Made by a program: the position numbers and the translations under genes. A stretch of DNA of 64,000 nucleotides from Clostridium omnivorum (GTDB taxonomy: Bacteria > Bacillota > Clostridia > Clostridiales > Clostridiaceae). The stretch is from positions 1,210,001 through 1,274,000 of the forward strand of contig NZ_BRXR01000001.1 in NCBI RefSeq assembly GCF_026012015.1, written 5' to 3'. This document shows positions 62,517-64,000 of this stretch, piece by piece; position 1 is the first letter of the stretch; every line of letters begins with the position of its first letter. Below the pieces are notes generated by a model. That model had not been told where the DNA came from, made no database searches, and was given only the letters and a program-made list of their open reading frames with translations.

Positions 62517-63065
62517 TTAAATTTCTACTTCAAAATCTATATTACTATTTTTTTCAGATTTTATATGTATATCTGAAATATTTTTAGGTACTATGTATAC
62601 TAGTTTAGCCTTGCTTTCAGTCTCAGGCTGTACATTATATATAGTATATTCCGAAATATTTCTTATTACCTTCTTTTCATTTTTTATGGCAGCTTCCAGT
62701 ACCATATCAAATGCATCGAAAATTTCAACTTTGTTACTACCATTTTGAATCTTTATTGTTACTATAATATATTTTAAATCTTTTCCTAATAGTGGGTTAT
62801 TTTCGTCCTCCTGCTGCTCCACATTATCAATGCTATATTTAATATTTCCAGATGTTATAACTTTATTAGTTATAGGACTATTATTAGTTAATAAAGAACT
62901 GTCAACTTCTACAGATTTGTTATCCTTATACTTTGCATTTAAAATATTATTGTTACCTATAATTGAAATGCATAATATAATCACTACTCCAAATATTTTC
63001 AACATCAATTTATTACTTGAATTACTTAAATCGTTCTTATTATATTTATGAACACTATCCTTCAT
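62517..63065 (-). CDS. Membrane-anchored DUF4352-like Ig-fold protein
   Basis: 182 residues. A basic N-terminus, one membrane helix (about 22-40, LMLKIFGVVIILCISIIG), a short linker and an extracellular beta domain: NIKYSIDNVEQQEDENNPL, KYIIVTIKIQNGSNKVEIFD, FDMVLEA, KLVYIVPKNIS. The order (charged start, V-x-I-x-I-x-N-x-S in the middle, late VYIVP) resembles DUF4352/telokin-like domains of Gram-positive surface proteins, whose role is mostly unknown. It has its own terminator. Confidence 0.75.
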   Translation of the reverse strand: MKDSVHKYNKNDLSNSSNKLMLKIFGVVIILCISIIGNNNILNAKYKDNKSVEVDSSLLTNNSPITNKVITSGNIKYSIDNVEQQEDENNPLLGKDLKYIIVTIKIQNGSNKVEIFDAFDMVLEAAIKNEKKVIRNISEYTIYNVQPETESKAKLVYIVPKNISDIHIKSEKNSNIDFEVEI

Positions 63066-63209
63066 TCAACTCTCTCCTAATTTTATAAGTTTCATTTTAA
63101 ATATTATTACCTAACTTTGTCACTTTTATCTCAAATTTATTAATAAATTGTAAAGATTTATAAAATAGCTTAGAATATAAATATAATTTACTGAAAGGAA
63201 TGGTTAATA

Positions 63210-64000
63210 TTGAAAAATATAAAAGTGCTTAGTTTTATATTATTATTATCACTTTCAATAACAGGCTGCGGCAGCAAAAAAACTGCTACAGCCAAAGTTG
63301 ATACTACTAGAAGCACTACAGCAGAAAGCACAAATAATTCTACTGATAAAGCAGAGAAATATTACGCTCCTTATACTGGGGAGGAAGTTAGCAAAGAAAC
63401 TGCAAATAATGCTGCTTTTATGTCTATTATAGAAAATTCCTCTGCAGCTAGGCCGCAATCTGGATTTAATTCCGCAGATATTGTTTTTGAGGCTATGACA
63501 GAAGGGGGAACCACTAGATGCCTTGCTATATTTCAAAAGGACAAAGCTGAAAAAATTGGGCCTGTTAGAAGTATGAGAACTTATTTTATAGATTTAGCCT
63601 ACGAATATAATCTTCCCTTTGCTCACTGTGGTGGAAGCCACGATGCTCTAGATAGAATAAAAAAAGAAAATCCTATGACCTTAAACGAAATGTATAACGG
63701 CTCTTATTATTGGCGGGATAAAAGTATTAAAATCCAAGAACATAGCCTGTATACTTCCTCTGATAAGCTTATAAGTTTAATTACACAAAAATCATACATA
63801 AAACCTTCTCCTATAAAATTAGCCTTCAACAAGGGATACTGGGATACTTTAAGCTCCGAGGCAATAAACAACATTATTATAAGATTTAACGGCGAGTACG
63901 CCACTGCATACACATTTAAGGATGGGCTTTACTATAAATCCATGAATAATGTACCTACTGAAAATAAGGAAGATAAGAAACCAGTAGCAGTAAAAAATCT
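63210..64000 (+). CDS. DUF3048 (YerB-type) lipoprotein, partial at window end
   Basis: Open from a TTG at 63210 (GAAAGGA upstream) to the window edge, 263 codons. Signal peptide ending in the lipobox LSITGC with Cys20, so a membrane lipoprotein. After a Thr/Ser-rich linker: NAAFMSIIENSSAARPQSGF, NSADIVFEAMTEGGTTRCLA, KIGPVRSMRTYFIDLAYEYN and FAHCGGSHDAL. This is the DUF3048 domain of YerB-like proteins; their function is not established. It is divergent from the DUF4352-like gene. Confidence 0.9.
   Translation, partial: MKNIKVLSFILLLSLSITGCGSKKTATAKVDTTRSTTAESTNNSTDKAEKYYAPYTGEEVSKETANNAAFMSIIENSSAARPQSGFNSADIVFEAMTEGGTTRCLAIFQKDKAEKIGPVRSMRTYFIDLAYEYNLPFAHCGGSHDALDRIKKENPMTLNEMYNGSYYWRDKSIKIQEHSLYTSSDKLISLITQKSYIKPSPIKLAFNKGYWDTLSSEAINNIIIRFNGEYATAYTFKDGLYYKSMNNVPTENKEDKKPVAVKN

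Overview
The window is AT-rich, tightly packed Firmicutes DNA and almost certainly comes from a Clostridium-like anaerobe. The grounds are G-rich ribosome binding sites, frequent TTG/GTG starts, a flavodiiron-rubredoxin-reductase fusion typical of clostridia, and cohesin/dockerin proteins. I saw no rRNA, tRNA, transposase, phage gene or CRISPR array.

Layout. (1) 0-5 kb: the start of a MoxR ATPase gene (cut by the window edge), then beta-phosphoglucomutase and a GH65 disaccharide phosphorylase (maltose phosphorylase type), which together feed maltose carbon to glucose-6-phosphate, and a small four-fold beta-flower membrane protein. (2) 5-12.5 kb, minus strand: one apparent operon encoding a lactose/cellobiose-type PTS (IIB, IIC, IIA), a small membrane protein, a LevR-type sigma-54 activator, AnmK and MupG. 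It has a near-perfect -24/-12 promoter and upstream dyads, and looks like a peptidoglycan-sugar salvage unit. (3) 12.8-15.4 kb: a three-module flavodiiron oxygen/NO reductase with a PerR-like box over its promoter. (4) 15.6-22.4 kb, minus strand: a phosphocholine/phosphoethanolamine-type activation cluster with an APC permease, LicC, a broken nucleotidyltransferase-LicA fusion, an HTH-nucleotidyltransferase fusion, and a nucleotidyltransferase-PLP enzyme fusion. (5) 22.6-24.3 kb: an LCP cell-wall ligase and a small membrane protein.

(6) 24.3-45.8 kb is the most unusual part. Six genes encode a compact cohesin-dockerin system with no visible cellulase. Four very large secreted dockerin proteins are present: a papain-type cysteine protease with leucine-rich repeats, a 2763-residue subtilase, a subtilase carrying an NlpC/P60-like domain whose catalytic Cys is replaced by Asp, and a double C-type-lectin protein with SH3 and lysozyme-like modules. 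Beside them are two cohesin proteins: one anchored by a C-terminal membrane helix, and one secreted with six nearly identical 117-residue NBR1-like Ig repeats. The simplest reading is a self-contained extracellular protease complex that can be docked on the cell surface.

(7) 46-62 kb, minus strand: a complete Wzx/Wzy-dependent polysaccharide locus. It has an initiating sugar transferase, UDP-glucuronate and GDP-D-rhamnose precursor genes, a GT26 enzyme, five further glycosyltransferases, an O-acyltransferase, a polymerase and a flippase. Upstream lies a 0.6-kb non-coding region with several dyads. (8) 62.5-64 kb: a membrane-anchored DUF4352-like protein and the start of a DUF3048 (YerB-type) lipoprotein gene cut by the window end.

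All functions come from reading the sequence and recalling family motifs; no database search was run.
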